Below, one piece after another: positions 47,301 to 58,538 of a stretch of DNA of 64,000 bases. The position numbers were made by a program, and so were the translations under genes. The stretch spans positions 11,936,092 through 12,000,091 of the forward strand of contig CM059623.1 in the NCBI GenBank assembly GCA_030435675.1, read 5' to 3'. The stretch's first letter is position 1; each line of letters starts with the position of its first letter. Source of the stretch: Steinernema hermaphroditum. Its lineage: Eukaryota; Nematoda; Chromadorea; Rhabditida; Steinernematidae. Below the pieces are notes generated by a model. The model worked only from the letters and a program-made list of their open reading frames with translations. It was not told the origin of the DNA and searched no databases.

Positions 47301-48638
47301 GGGTGAGCCCTACAATGACTGCATCACCAATTCAATGCCAGAGTACCGAAATAATCGGCTTCCGAAAGACGATTCCGCTCCTAGAAATGTCGGAAAGACC
47401 CTTGATACTTAATCATGTTCTTTTAGAAAAAGAATGTTTTCAACATATCGAAACATCTATTAAAGCATCGATTCGAGTATGACCAAATAGTCAATGAAAG
47501 AACAGTGAACAACGCTTGATTTTGATAGCACTTCATCTTTAAACAAACCTTGTGAATTTTTGAATTTATATAGAAAGAAAAGGTGGGTGTTCTTCTGTAT
47601 ATGTTTCTATATTTTTGGCTATCTAAAAATCGGCAAAATTAAATTAAAATGTTTCTCTTTAAGCTTTATTTTCATTTGAATTTATCACGTATGCCACGAA
47701 TATGAGATCTGAGCTTTTATTTTGAAACCAAACATTCTAAGGTGATTTGTCGCGTTGGATGAGTAATAGAAATTGCGCCATTGAGTTCGATCCATCGAGC
47801 TCTTCCTGGTCGACAAGCTCATCTGATGACAGGTTCGGTTTTTTTTTTATTGTCGAGCCCAGTACATGCGTGTCGAGAACCCGAAACCCGAGCTGCGTCT
47901 GAACCCATTTTTCAGTCCGTCCAGAGGCTCAGTTCGACGGGATTTTTGGTGTTAGCCGTCTTCCATTTCGACTCGAGTCCCGAGTCGAACACAGCGGCCC
48001 AAGCTTGAACCCATTTTGAAATTTAAATTTGAAAAAGCAATTCCTTTGTGCAAACTGAGAGTGTGTCTTGTGAATTTCACCCATTCCCCCAAAAGGCCGA
48101 GTATACCTCGGAGTTCGAGTCATTGACTCGGACTCGACTCGGATTTCAATTGTTTAACCTTCTCTGTTTTTTAACCTTGCCTGGTGTTGAAAACAAAATA
48201 AAAACTCGGTATTATGATATGTGTTGTGCAATCAGATGACATGTGCGAAGGTGGCTTTAGTCTTGTATATCCTTAGAAAGAGAATTAAAAAAATATATAA
48301 ATGAAGCTGGCGTTGTGCCCCAATAACTGTTCTCTATTCTTTGAGAATTGCACTAGCCACCACTGCTAATGGTACACTATGTCGATATCTGCTTGAAGCC
48401 GGCTGTCCAAATGTGGTACTTTTGTGCACTTTTGTGCCATTTTTCCAAGGTATACGGGAGCTGCTAATATATGCTAAGTCGTTTTTCTTATCGTCCTGGC
48501 AACGCGGTCCGCCTCGGCGTTTCAGGCGTCAAACGTGCACATCTAATATTCATTGTTTTGACTGTTCCAGAATATGTGAGAGCGTTCTGCGCCGAATGTC
48601 CGATACGAATCTCGGCGACGCCTCCTCCTCCTCCTAGC
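44383..48638. other. Long intergenic region
   Basis: No supported gene. Segments 44980-45160 and 45700-45910 are diverged duplicates (tgaaacttaag, accttcctta/tgttagt). The plus frame 45877-46188 (103 codons, containing HCDPWNEAHFVVTENEHFV) has no recognised family. A GC-rich block lies at 46480-46830. Poly-T runs occur near 45235-45245 and 47831-47840. Confidence 0.45.
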
Positions 48639-51600
48639 ATGCTTCTCTGGTTGGCGGTGACGATGCTGAACCTCGTGGTCGCCTCGAACGCGGAGGGCAA
48701 CCTGCTGCACCCCTGTCCGACGGAGTGCGAATGCGTCGAGCCGCATACGGTAGGGGATTAAGACGTTCATTGGCCGCGCTAATTATGGGCTGCTTTCCGC
48801 GCGCCGAGTGTCGGGTTACACGCGCGCTAATATGGACACATTCAGGGGCTTCCTGTTTTCCAGGAGGAGTGGCGCGCCAGTGGCTAATTGGTTATTTGAA
48901 GCGAGCGAGAAAAAGGAACCTTTGTAGGAGTAGCAATTGCCATATTTTGAAAATGTTCGGAGAAATTCTATTATACAGAGATTGGCTGAGCGATATAGAG
49001 CCTACAGTGAATTGAATAGATTGTTGTTTTCCACATATTTCCATAGATTTTAGCCAGATAGTGATTGCGAAATGTTTTAAATTTTGGGAGCAGTCTAAGC
49101 GGATATCGGAGTTACGTCATCCTAAGCTTTAAAATCCAACACAAAGTGGAATTTTCCCCGAACTTGTACGGTCAGAAGGGCTAGAGTGTGTGTTCTTTCA
49201 TTTGTGTCGATGGTTCGGGAAATGGTTTATCGTGGCGACTGTGGTGAATTCTAACTCGAGGATTGGGTGAAGTTAATGCGCAATCTCAAACCACAAGGTA
49301 TGTGCCTAAACTGTAAGAGAGCTAAGCATTGGGCAAGAATGAAAACTATGCTCGCTCCAACCTCCTGCTTTTGGTCATTATGCTTGATTCAGATTTGATT
49401 CACTTCATGCTCGAAAAATGCGCCAAAGTTAGCATGACATACAGTTCTGTTAACTTATTGGTCTTCCCGTCCACTTTCGTACGAAACTTATTGTAAAATA
49501 AACAAAAGCGTACTTTTGAACTTATGTTTAATACCGCGTTACAAAACGACGCGCTAACATCATCCAACCGATTCGAGTCTTTGATCATTGCCCTATGCGT
49601 CTAGAATCACATATTAGAAACCAAGTCAAAGGGCGTACTAACGAGGGGAAGGTCGCTGACCGATTTGAGTCTGCGATCATCACACCCTTTGTAGAGAAGT
49701 GGTGGGTTCTTCAAGAGCGGAGATGACTAATTTGACCATGAGTCGACTAGTATTTGAGGTTAGTGTTGAACTTCAGCACTGTACAATACAAAATGTTAAC
49801 ATCCCCCAAAAAATACCATTGATGTATATTGGTCCAATGTTCATTGACCATCCATTTTTAACATAAAATTTATTTTTAAATGCACGAAATAACATCATTC
49901 TGAATCAGAAATTTGGAACAGGATCAAGTGGTGCAGCTTTGCATGTTTTAAGTCAATGAGGTACAATTTAAAGTGAATGACGCTTCAATAGCTGGGTCAG
50001 TTCTAAGACGGTACAGCAAAGATAGAATCGTTTTCTCCTGAATTCTTTGCCGCCATGTGGTTATTTATTTTTGTGTCTGTATTTGTTTTCGAATCAAGAA
50101 CTTCCCACGACGACTCAACAGGATTTCCGAGTTCGCTAAGCAAATTTCCCGTTCCAATAATCACTTTATTGACCACCTCGGCGCTCAATATGAATGCGCG
50201 CGGCGTGTAATTGGCTTCTGGGGGACGAGGGCGAGTAAGTGGCCAATGGTCGAACGGCGCGATTATTACCCAATTAACACTTGGCGCTTAATGAGATTAC
50301 GCGCGGAGGGAGTGTCAACGACAGTTGTTGCTTGGTGGTCGAGTCGATGGATGGAATGAGATGAGGGTTATTACTAATGTATTACCTTGATAGAGGGGAG
50401 ATCTTTGAATTGGAGTGATGAGTCACAAATTGGAGACCTAACGACTGCACTACTTTATTTCATAAAAATCAGACTCAAAATTAAAAGCCGGCTTTATCCC
50501 ACCGAACCGCCAAAAGCGGCGGCGAAACTTCTCCTTCTGGGGGCGTTTGGGGGCACAGGGTATAGATTTTGCGTTACTATTTGAATAAAAATTGAATATA
50601 ATGTCATCGAATACATACTGGGACATCCAACCATCGTTTTTTTTTATTATTTCTTGTCCTTTTTTTTTGTTTTTAGTCTCGGTAGATAAATAAGTAATGT
50701 CCTTTTAAATTTAATTGTCCTGCTTTTCTGTTCACGAATAGAAAACACCGCTCATATACAATTATCTTTGAGATTTGTCCTCTTCTCGCGATACCTACCA
50801 GGCCAGTATAGCCAATTTGCATTCATCGTCCGGATGGCAATCGAATTTCGCCGCCTCCAACCTCGTCCCTTTGTTGTTTAAATATTAAAAGCGGCGTCGC
50901 CATAATTGCGTTTTCGCGTTTTTCCACTCGCTTCTCTACAGCGACGCCAAATTGGCTGTTTTTTGGACGAACAAAGTTGCGGTTCGCAATAAAACTAATT
51001 AGCCGAACTGAATTCGCGCCTTCACGAATATTCCAATGAGAGCGCATGCCTTAGGGTGAGGATTAGGGATGTGCACAAAGCTCCCGGAACGACTCTAAGC
51101 CGATGCGTTTTAGCTAAACTGCGTGAACGCGGAAATCGGCAAGATTCCGGCCGATTGGCCGGCGAATTTGCGGAGGCTGATTATGCGGAACTGCACTCTA
51201 AGTACAGTGCACAAGAACGCGTTCAAGAAGTTCCAGAAGCTCGAGGAGCTGCGGATCGTGAAATGTCCCAATTTGGATGTTATCGACAAGATGGCTTTCA
51301 AGGGGCTCAACAAGTTGAGGTAAGCCGGAGGGGGACATGGCATAACGAGGATAATAGGCTTTGTTAGCTAGAAAAGGGATGGAAAACATGAAAACGTGTT
51401 TTTTGCGAAGTTTTGTTAAAGTTACACGGAATAGAGGGACAGAGAAGTCGACGAAACGTTCTGTACGTCAGTTTTGAGCACTTTTGCGTGCTGTTGTCGT
51501 TATGTTTTAAACAGTTTTATGGGAGGATTAAGCAGACAAAGCCCTATAAAAATCCCATTTCACGATAACTGGGCTGAACTTAAGGAGATTGTTTGGGAGA

Positions 51601-54600
51601 TTCATACAAGATAAGTGTATAATTCGGATTTTCTGTTGTCTTTCGATAGGTTTTTCTACGGATGATGATATCACATAGGCTAATGTGAATAAACGCAATC
51701 TCAAACGACATGTCCAGATCGGTGGCATTCGGTTTTCAGGTCGCTCCTGAGTGAGCGGTCGTTCTTAATTGTCGTTGCTGCCTTTTCGAGGAGTCCATCA
51801 AACCTGCCGACCAGAAACGTGCAAACCAAGATTTAAAAAATTGAAAGTCTGGCCGAGACGAAGACGAGTTTTCACAGCCGAATAAGTATTTTTCATCCAA
51901 AAGTTTCACAAAGTCAAACCTGTAACGCTAAGATCGATGCGAGACCAGAGGAAAAACGGTAGACCTAGGCGAGCAAAACACTAGCTGCCCATATGTGCTC
52001 TATGCACGTTAAAAACGTCATATGTACATCCTTTATCATCGTTCCCCATCGGCGATTCCCAAACGAGCCAATGCATACTTAAACACACAATTTTGTTATG
52101 GCAAAATGTTCATACATACCCAGCGGTCTGTCGGATCACGATCCAACTATCTTGAGAATCACGAATGACAAACGATCACGCCGGTGAGAATAATGATACC
52201 GCATATTTTTTGACGGGTATAGTGCGTGTATGGTAGCGATTTTTTTGCCCTATTTCTATAGCCACCTGGGCCCACCGTTTACCCCTAGTCTCGCGTCGAT
52301 ATTAGCGTTACATGTTTTACCGAACCCTTGTAAGTGACCATAACGTGACCCATTTAATATTTAACGAAATTGATGACTAGGCGATCTGCAGCTCTTGTAT
52401 CATCTATTATCTCGGCCATTGTGATACAAACAACAACAGCTGATCATTCGATGCTAATGGTGATGAATTGAAGAGCTAAGAAGATCGCTATTCTGCTATT
52501 AGTTGTGTGAAATTTATGTGTTTTGAGTAGAATATACGGTAAATCAGGCTATTTTTTATTACTCCAGTTCTGTCTCCTGTCATATGAAGTCATCTCATAT
52601 CACCATGGTTTCAGTAGTCTTCACATCACCGACAACCCAAAACTGTCGGAATTCTTCAAATCCACTTTCTCAGGAATAGGCAATCAGCACGGGTTACGCA
52701 TTTACATTCACGACAACGGCCTTAAGCGGATACATGGCCATACGTTCAGGTACTCTTGTCGACCTCCCTGGCAAGATAAATGCTTCTGATGTTTAGAAAT
52801 GCACATAACATTCGAGAGCTGAGCATTGTCGACTCAAATTTCGAAGTGATGAGTCACGCGTTCTCGTCCATATTCAAGTTGGACTTCCTGACTCTGAAGG
52901 GAGTCAACAAAATCGATTCGATGGCGTTCGCCAACACTTCTCGACTGCATCGATTAGTCGTGCACCAGTCGAAGTTCTCGATCTCACCGATGGCCTTTGC
53001 CAAGCTTTCTCATGTCAATCAGGTACGATATCACTCTTTTTTGAGGCTGGAAGACAAAAATTCACTCTCAATGTTGTCCATCAGACAGGCAGCTGTTGAG
53101 CGAACGGAGGTGAGATTTATCGCGGCTCCTGGGAGACGAACGCAATTAGTTAGCGGTGATTTGTTTGCTTAACGTCGCTTTTCCGCGACTGAGAAATGAG
53201 GGCACTTTTCGGCCGTTCGAATGGAAGTTTTGGCGCCGAGGGTCCTTTATCACAACGCGTAACAAGAACTGGGCACTATAGTTTCCGGTTTAGGAAATAG
53301 ACTGATGATCTCTGGACTGTCAAGTCCAGTGATGTCTTCTGCCCAATCCAATTCAGGGGATCTGACCAAATCCGAAATCTTTGTCACAAATACCATTGTC
53401 GACTGTCTCATACCTTATAAAATCACGGTAACTCACTGTAAAATAAAAAATAAATTCAGTGTAATATCTTATAATCAAGTGTAGCGTTATTTAAAACCAA
53501 AATATAAACCAAAATTGCAAAATATAGCACATGGGAAGAGCGAAAATGGCGCAAGCATAAAGGTCTAACCTCTTACGACTTCATCTATGCGTGCATCGAG
53601 TGTCCAGAAGACCTGTTTGAGCTTATCGATTGGATTCTTACCGAAGCAATCACTGGAGTGACTTTCGTTTAAAATTGCAGAAAGAAAGCGCAACTAAACT
53701 GCACCATCTCGTAGTTCCTCCTTGGGTTCCACTTTTAAAAGATAGCTCCTAATCGGGTCAGTTAGACCAGAAGATTTTCCCCGCACACAGATTCTAATAT
53801 CAGAAATTATACAACACTTTTTGTGATAACCACTTGTTGTGTGTTGAAACATCGATTTTTTGCATTTTTGCCCGTGCACTTTGGATCCACCCAGGCCGTA
53901 TTTTATCTGGTGCCTACTTAATCTTTCCAAAAACGTTTATCATTCAGCATCTTGCTTCAATCAATCTCAAACACTACCTGCAGCACCGAATCGTGCTTCT
54001 CCACAAGCAGGTGTCTCCTTGATTAATCGCATCTCACTCAATCAGCACACCTGTCGCTCATCTCTCATCTCGATTACCCACCGCCGCGTTTCAGATTCTG
54101 CTCAACGACAACGACATCCGTGTAATCGCGACGGACGCGTTCGCCGAACTCGGCACCGTCGGCAGCGTCCACCTATCCAGCAACACCATTACCCGCCTCG
54201 AGCCGAGGGCGTTCGCCTCGTTGGAGAACGTGGGGACTCTCCTCCTCAGTCACAACACTTTTCGGTCAACTTTGGGCGACCCGGAGACTCTCATGACCAC
54301 GGCCAGCAAGTTCGTCTTCAACGAGAATACGATACCTTGTGAATGTGCACTGGCCTGGATCCTACACCACAGGGTAGTTGGTGGTCTTAGATGACAGAAC
54401 GAGCTTTCACTTTAGGACCGAAACCTCTTGACGGACAACTACTGCGGGCAAGAAGAATCGTTCCGCGCAGTGGCCTACTATAAACCAAAGGCTTGTCCCG
54501 CTCAGTCTAATATCGTCAAAGAAGTGAAAGAGTCGAAGGACACGATGTTCGACTTTCCCGGACTCTTTTCGGCCTCCAAGGAAGTGTCGAGAGACTCACT

Positions 54601-54652
54601 CGCAACTGCCACATTCCTCCTAATCTCTTTCGTTGTTTCCTATTTTGTGTAA
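48639..54652 (+). CDS. Leucine-rich-repeat cell-surface protein
   Basis: Six exons: 48639-48749, 51114-51319, 52615-52749, 52797-53022, 54095-54373, 54416-54652; phases close to 397 residues. A signal peptide (MLLWLAVTMLNLVVASNA) precedes an N-terminal Cys cap (CPTECECVEPHT). Several leucine-rich repeats follow (LRRLIMRNCTLSTVHKNAF, LEELRIVKCPNLDVI, LTLKGVNKIDSMAF, VHLSSNTITRLEPRAF). The C-terminal cap has four cysteines (CECALAW, YCGQ, KACPAQ). The last 18 residues are hydrophobic with no basic tail (TATFLLISFVVSYFV), which suits a GPI anchor or a terminal membrane segment. Such proteins act in adhesion or extracellular-matrix organisation. Introns 1, 2 and 5 are long (2364, 1295 and 1072 bases), unlike other genes here. 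Confidence 0.85.
50513..50570 (+). repeat. Signal-peptide module of the small-protein family inside the LRR gene's first intron
   Basis: The sequence gcggcggcgaaacttctccttctg...gcgtttg aligns with the leader exon of unit B (40642-40677) and with 41455-41490 and 43740-43780. No start codon or further exons follow. Confidence 0.45.
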
Positions 54653-54799
54653 CAAAAAGAATTGTTATATTAAAGATATTTTCGTTATACATGATGGACA
54701 CCCTAGACACAGAGAGGCAAACACATTCGAATGGGTCTTAAAAATCGTGAAGCCATGTCATTTACTTTTATGTTTTTATGTATAAAAATGCGTCCATAA

Positions 54800-55005
54800 A
54801 TGGAGAAAATAAAAGTAAAAACATAGGGAGCAACCGGATTTGAACCGGTGACCTCTCGATCTGCAGTCGAATGCTCTGCCACTGAGCTATGCCCCCACAC
54901 ACAACACTCCATTGCCCATTTGATGTAAAGTGAATGCAGCGTTGTTTATGTCTATTGCAGCTGTCTGAATCTGCAACAGTGCAGTTTGAACTAGGATTCA
55001 CGGAT
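54800..55005 (-). repeat. tRNA-Cys segmental duplication, copy 2
   Basis: This inverted counterpart of 11975-12185 carries the tRNA plus about 100 bases of 5' flank (gttgcagattcagacagctg, ctttacatcaaatgggcaat on the minus strand) and about 50 bases of 3' flank. Confidence 0.8.
54825..54896 (-). tRNA. tRNA-Cys (GCA)
   Basis: A 72-base cloverleaf with acceptor GGGGGCA/TGCTCCC (all paired, one G-T), anticodon GCA and T loop TTCAAAT. It is identical to the copy at 12082-12153 except at base 2, where this copy pairs properly with base 71. It is the better candidate for the functional gene. Confidence 0.93.
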
Positions 55006-55138
55006 GAGTCGGTCTCCCCTCGATCGGTTGCACCCTATCTACACCGAGCGGTCACATGGAAACAAGAGAAGAGAGGCCGTAGTGTGTCTCATCTGACGTC
55101 TCGTCTGAGACAGAAATGCGTAGTTGACCAACGTGACA

Positions 55139-55325
55139 CGACAATTCCACCCCAAATTTTTCCACCCCGACAATTCCACCCCGTACTTTTCCACCCCGTC
55201 CTTTTCCACCCCATACTTTTCCACCCCGTACTTTTCCACCCCGTACTTTTCCACCCCGTACTTTTCCACCCCAAATTTTTCCACCCCGACAATTCCACCC
55301 CGACAATTCCACCCCGACAATTCCA
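55139..55325 (+). repeat. Left foldback array of 15-bp motif
   Basis: Thirteen units, mostly of the form gtacttttccacccc, with outer units gacaattccacccc and aaatttttccacccc. The same variants occur in mirrored order in the right array. Confidence 0.92.
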
Positions 55326-55334
55326 CTCTTCTGA

Positions 55335-55728
55335 ATGAACCAAGAAGAGGAATCACCTTCGTTCCCAGCGAATGGAATCTCTTCGAGAGAACGTCCAAAG
55401 ACCAACCTCGCACCAACAACGGTATGGAAGCCTGGCACGGGATCATCAACAGGAGCGTTTCCCGATCGCCTACAATGACCGGCTTACTGAATGTGATCGA
55501 AAGAGAGGAACTGTACGCATGTCAAGTATATCGTGAGTACACGATTAAGCCGTCAAAGGGGCTTCGGCAGCGCTCGCAACGTTTTAATAGCACAGTAAGG
55601 AGCTTCATTCCATCGTCGATCAGTATGATGACTACAAGGAGAATCCCGTAGATTATCTTCAAAAACTGGCTGTACATTGCAGCAACGGATGGATCGCGCC
55701 ACAGCCTGCTCAAGATGAGGAACAGTAG
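55335..55728 (+). pseudogene. C-terminal fragment of a MULE transposase
   Basis: The frame reads [20 protein letters not shown] then [15 protein letters not shown] and [25 protein letters not shown].xEAWH resembles the region near the end of animal MULE transposases. At about 55593 the frame shifts by one base; the next frame continues ELHSIVDQYDDYKENPVDYL to a stop at 55726-55728. The catalytic domain is missing, so the element is non-autonomous. Confidence 0.6.
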
Positions 55729-55798
55729 GACGCTTCCCCGTAACCCTCATAATTTTGTTTGTTGTTTTTATTTTTGTAATTTTGTTCTATAAAAGTCG

Positions 55799-55936
55799 AA
55801 TTGTCGGGGTGGAATTGTCGGGGTGGAATTGTCGGGGTGGAAAAGTACGGGGTGGAAAAGTACGGGGTGGAAAAAATTGGGGTGGAAAAGTACGGGGTGG
55901 AAAAGTACGGGGTGGAAAAGTACGGGGTGGAAAAAT
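55799..55936 (-). repeat. Right foldback array, proximal part
   Basis: Units of ggggtggaaaagtac and ggggtggaattgtc mirror the left array. The array is cut at 55936 by the inner transposon and resumes at 57017-57058 with three more units. Confidence 0.92.
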
Positions 55937-57007
55937 ACTAGAAGTAAACGACAGCGATAACGTGAGAGCACCACAGTAATCGCGCGCCTGGCAATCAGGG
56001 TAATCGCTGCGGGACCGTTCACTGGTATTTTTCGTCCGCTCTTTTTTCTTTTCCGTGCGATCTTTTTCCTTCTCGTGCGAGCGCACGCGAAAGAAACACT
56101 CGTCATATTGCTCATTTTTCACCTTCACCTTGTTAGAGCACGATTCTTAAGCCAATTTTATCGCAAAGTTTAAATGTGGTCAAGCTGCAAATGTGATTTA
56201 TCGTGTTGAAATGTGTGCTGCCGTGGGTAATGCCTATCGTGATAAGTTGAGGAGCTCCTCTGGGCGGACGTCCAGGGCCGCGAAGCTCTGAGCGGCGCGT
56301 TATTTTAGTGACCTCAGGAGAGACGCGATTGGTAAAGTTAGTGAGCGATGTTTCCAGCAGAGCAAGATCAGCTGAATGCAAGTTGCCGGTGATTGAAAGT
56401 TCCTGATTTCGCTCTAAGTTATATTACGTTTCTTGGTGTTTGGGTGGGAGAGGCTCACCAAGGTGAGAGCTTGAATGCGTCTTAGAAGACCTACAACTCA
56501 CAGTGCACAGTCCAAAACTGCTTGGATCACTTCATCTAATCTTTTGGCCTGCTTATTTTGCAGGTACACTTCTTTTGATGTGCGATGGAATCGCTCCACA
56601 CCCATGTTAGTATTCGCTATTTCGTTGACTCGCCATTTGCGAAACAGAAACAGATAGTGCAGCTGCAGCGCCAGACGTTCGCAACAAAGGTTAAGAGTGC
56701 AATACATAAACAGATTTTATAGGCGAAAAGTACACTTGCCGCCCTCATCGCACTGTATTCGCAGTCCGCGCAATTTCCAAACAAGGTGAAGGTGAAAAAC
56801 GTGCAATATGACTACGGATGAATTCAGCAGCAGGGCGAGAAACGCGCCGACGTTCGCGTGCGCTCGCACGAGAAGGAAAAAGATCGCACGGAAAAGAAAA
56901 AAGAGCGGACGAAAAATACCAGTGAACGGTCCCGCAGTGATTACCCTGATTGCCAGGCGCGCGATTACTGTGGTGCTCTCACGTTATCGCTGTCGTTTAC
57001 TTCTAGT
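55937..57007. mobile_element. Inner MULE inserted in the outer element's right array
   Basis: A 9-bp direct repeat TGGAAAAAT (55928-55936 and 57008-57016), itself part of the array motif, flanks this 1071-bp element. Its terminal inverted repeats are long: ACTAGAAGTAAACGACAGCG at the left is matched exactly inverted at the right, and near identity continues for about 150 bases, then partly to about 200 (56133 and 56781). The interior carries a different transposase fragment on the minus strand. Confidence 0.87.
56498..56660 (-). pseudogene. C-terminal transposase fragment in the inner MULE
   Basis: The minus strand reads KWRVNEIANTNMGVERFHRT then SKEVYLQNKQAKRLDEVIQA and VLDCAL before a stop. 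The NTNM..ERFHRTxK pattern followed by a basic R(L/V)D segment is typical of the end of MULE transposases. No catalytic part remains, and the sequence differs from the outer element's fragment, so the two elements belong to different families. Confidence 0.55.
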
Positions 57008-57359
57008 TGGAAAAATACGGGGTGGAAATGTCGGGGTGGAAAAGTACGGGGTGGAATTGTCATGACGGCGTTGACCAATGGTATCACTAGCATAAAAGTG
57101 TTCAGCTCCTTTCTATCCTTATATCACCTGGATGTTGTTTTTCTGATCTTCCTTTTCTTCTTCAATCGCATTCCCATTTGCATAGACCCAAAGCTATGCA
57201 TAACCCGCCTCTAACCAAGAAAAACATCGTTATCCGAAGCACTCACTCATCTCTCCCTCTTCAAAATGCATTGTTTCGTGCGCCTTCATTGAATTAATTG
57301 TCACTTCACTCGCTCTCCGCCGTCCAATAACTCCATTAGGCGCCTCTTGTCCCGTCGGG

Positions 57360-58446
57360 ATGGCGTTCTCCCACAGACTCGTCTCTATTTTGGTTTTCCT
57401 CTACAACTTCGTCTGCGCACCGCTGCTTTTCCTGGCGCCGACACTTCTCTTCACCCATTCAAAGCAGATGATCCTCAGTTCATGTTCCAATAGTACAGGA
57501 CCCTCGCTTGGATCGTCTACGAGGTTCTCTGAAGCTCTGGATGGAGGCAACTCGTGTTACAACCAGAGAAAGGCCCTCTACTTGTTTGCCATATTCAACA
57601 TCGTCCGGATATTGTCTCACAAATACGAAAGGGTCTTCTACAAGATGAATGGATACTGTAATTGCGCCGTCAGGCAGTACAGACCCGGTGTGTACTTAAA
57701 TTCCGCCTTGGCCGTCCCTTTTTTGGCGAGGTGTGCTGGTGCCCTTTGCTTTTAGGAGTGCTACTATTCTAGGCAAGTGTGCAACGCCTTCTTTGACAGC
57801 TACGGAGCTCATTTCTTCTTTGTCTTCACCGTGGCCGGATGCTCCTTCGTCCTGATGCTTCCCTATGTGAGGGACATGTGCTTCCTCGTCATTTCCGTTG
57901 TCAAAGGCGCCTCCAACAACTACTACAGCACTAAGGGCCGCCTGGTGTCCTCTGTACTGTCAGTGACAGCCTACGTCTTTATTGTGCTGGTAAACTTTCT
58001 CGTATGTTTGGCATCGTTTGATATCAACCTTGCAGATAAACCTCGGCTACATCATGTGTGACATGTCGCCCGATTGGTTCTTCTTCGGTTACCCTCTGCA
58101 ATTCCCTTATCTGAACTTTCCAATTGCCCTTTTCCTCATCCACCAGTTCGTCCTAAACGCGCATAAACAACTTCCCCACATCGTCTATGAGGTGATGGAG
58201 GAAGATATCTTCGCCTACGTTATCCGTGCGAAGTGCCTGAACTGGGCAGACTGTCACTTCGCCACCAGAATACACCCTCTACTTGTGCGGCCTTCGTCGT
58301 GCACGTTCCTGCAGAAGAGGGAGATCGGTCAGCGGATCAAACAGGTGAATAGCCTGAATGAGCTGGAACCATGGTTGGCCGACAAGTTTCGAAGCATCCT
58401 CGTCATGTCAAAGCCTAGTTATGCAGTGTCTTTCAATAACTACTGA
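57360..58446 (+). CDS. Multi-pass membrane protein of unknown family
   Basis: Three exons, 57360-57689, 57756-58001 and 58036-58446, give 328 residues in frame. Hydrophobic segments lie at about residues 7-31 (LVSILVFLYNFVCAPLLFLA), 69-83 (ALYLFAIFNIVRIL), 122-150, 174-197 (VTAYVFIVLVNFLINLGYI) and 215-230 (FPIALFLIHQFVLNAH). A loop with Cys and Asn-X-Ser/Thr sites (SSCSNSTGPS) lies between the first two. The C-terminal 100 residues are soluble and charged. Layout suggests a receptor or channel-like nematode family, but no signature motif was seen. The intron 1 donor (GGT|GTGTAC) is weak. The gene starts 280 bases beyond the transposon pair. Confidence 0.65.
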
Positions 58447-58538
58447 CTCTCGATAAATTTTAGCGAACGCTTGTCGATAGGTTTATTCTGAAGAGATCAC
58501 GCGATTACGAGCAGTTTACTTACAACCTACCATTACAT

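Larger units (their letters stand above)
55132..57069. mobile_element. Outer MULE foldback transposon
   Basis: A 9-bp direct repeat GTTGACCAA (55123-55131 and 57070-57078) flanks the element. Its ends, CGTGACACGACAATTCC on the left and GCCGTCATGACAATTCC read inward from the right, agree at 12 of 17 bases. They lead into arrays of a 15-base motif (ttttccaccccgtac) in opposite orientation, so the ends can fold back. Between the arrays lies a C-terminal piece of a transposase. The right array is interrupted by a second element at 55937-57007. Without that insertion the element is about 858 bp. TSD length and transposase type point to the Mutator-like (MULE) superfamily. Confidence 0.82.

Noticed and set aside
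55089..55343. Repetitive [13 protein letters not shown] or [13 protein letters not shown] peptides
   Set aside because: They are translations of the transposon's 15-bp arrays, in several frames and both strands.
55141..55935. CRISPR-like array
   Set aside because: The repeats are contiguous without unique spacers, are mirrored, and lie in a eukaryotic transposon.
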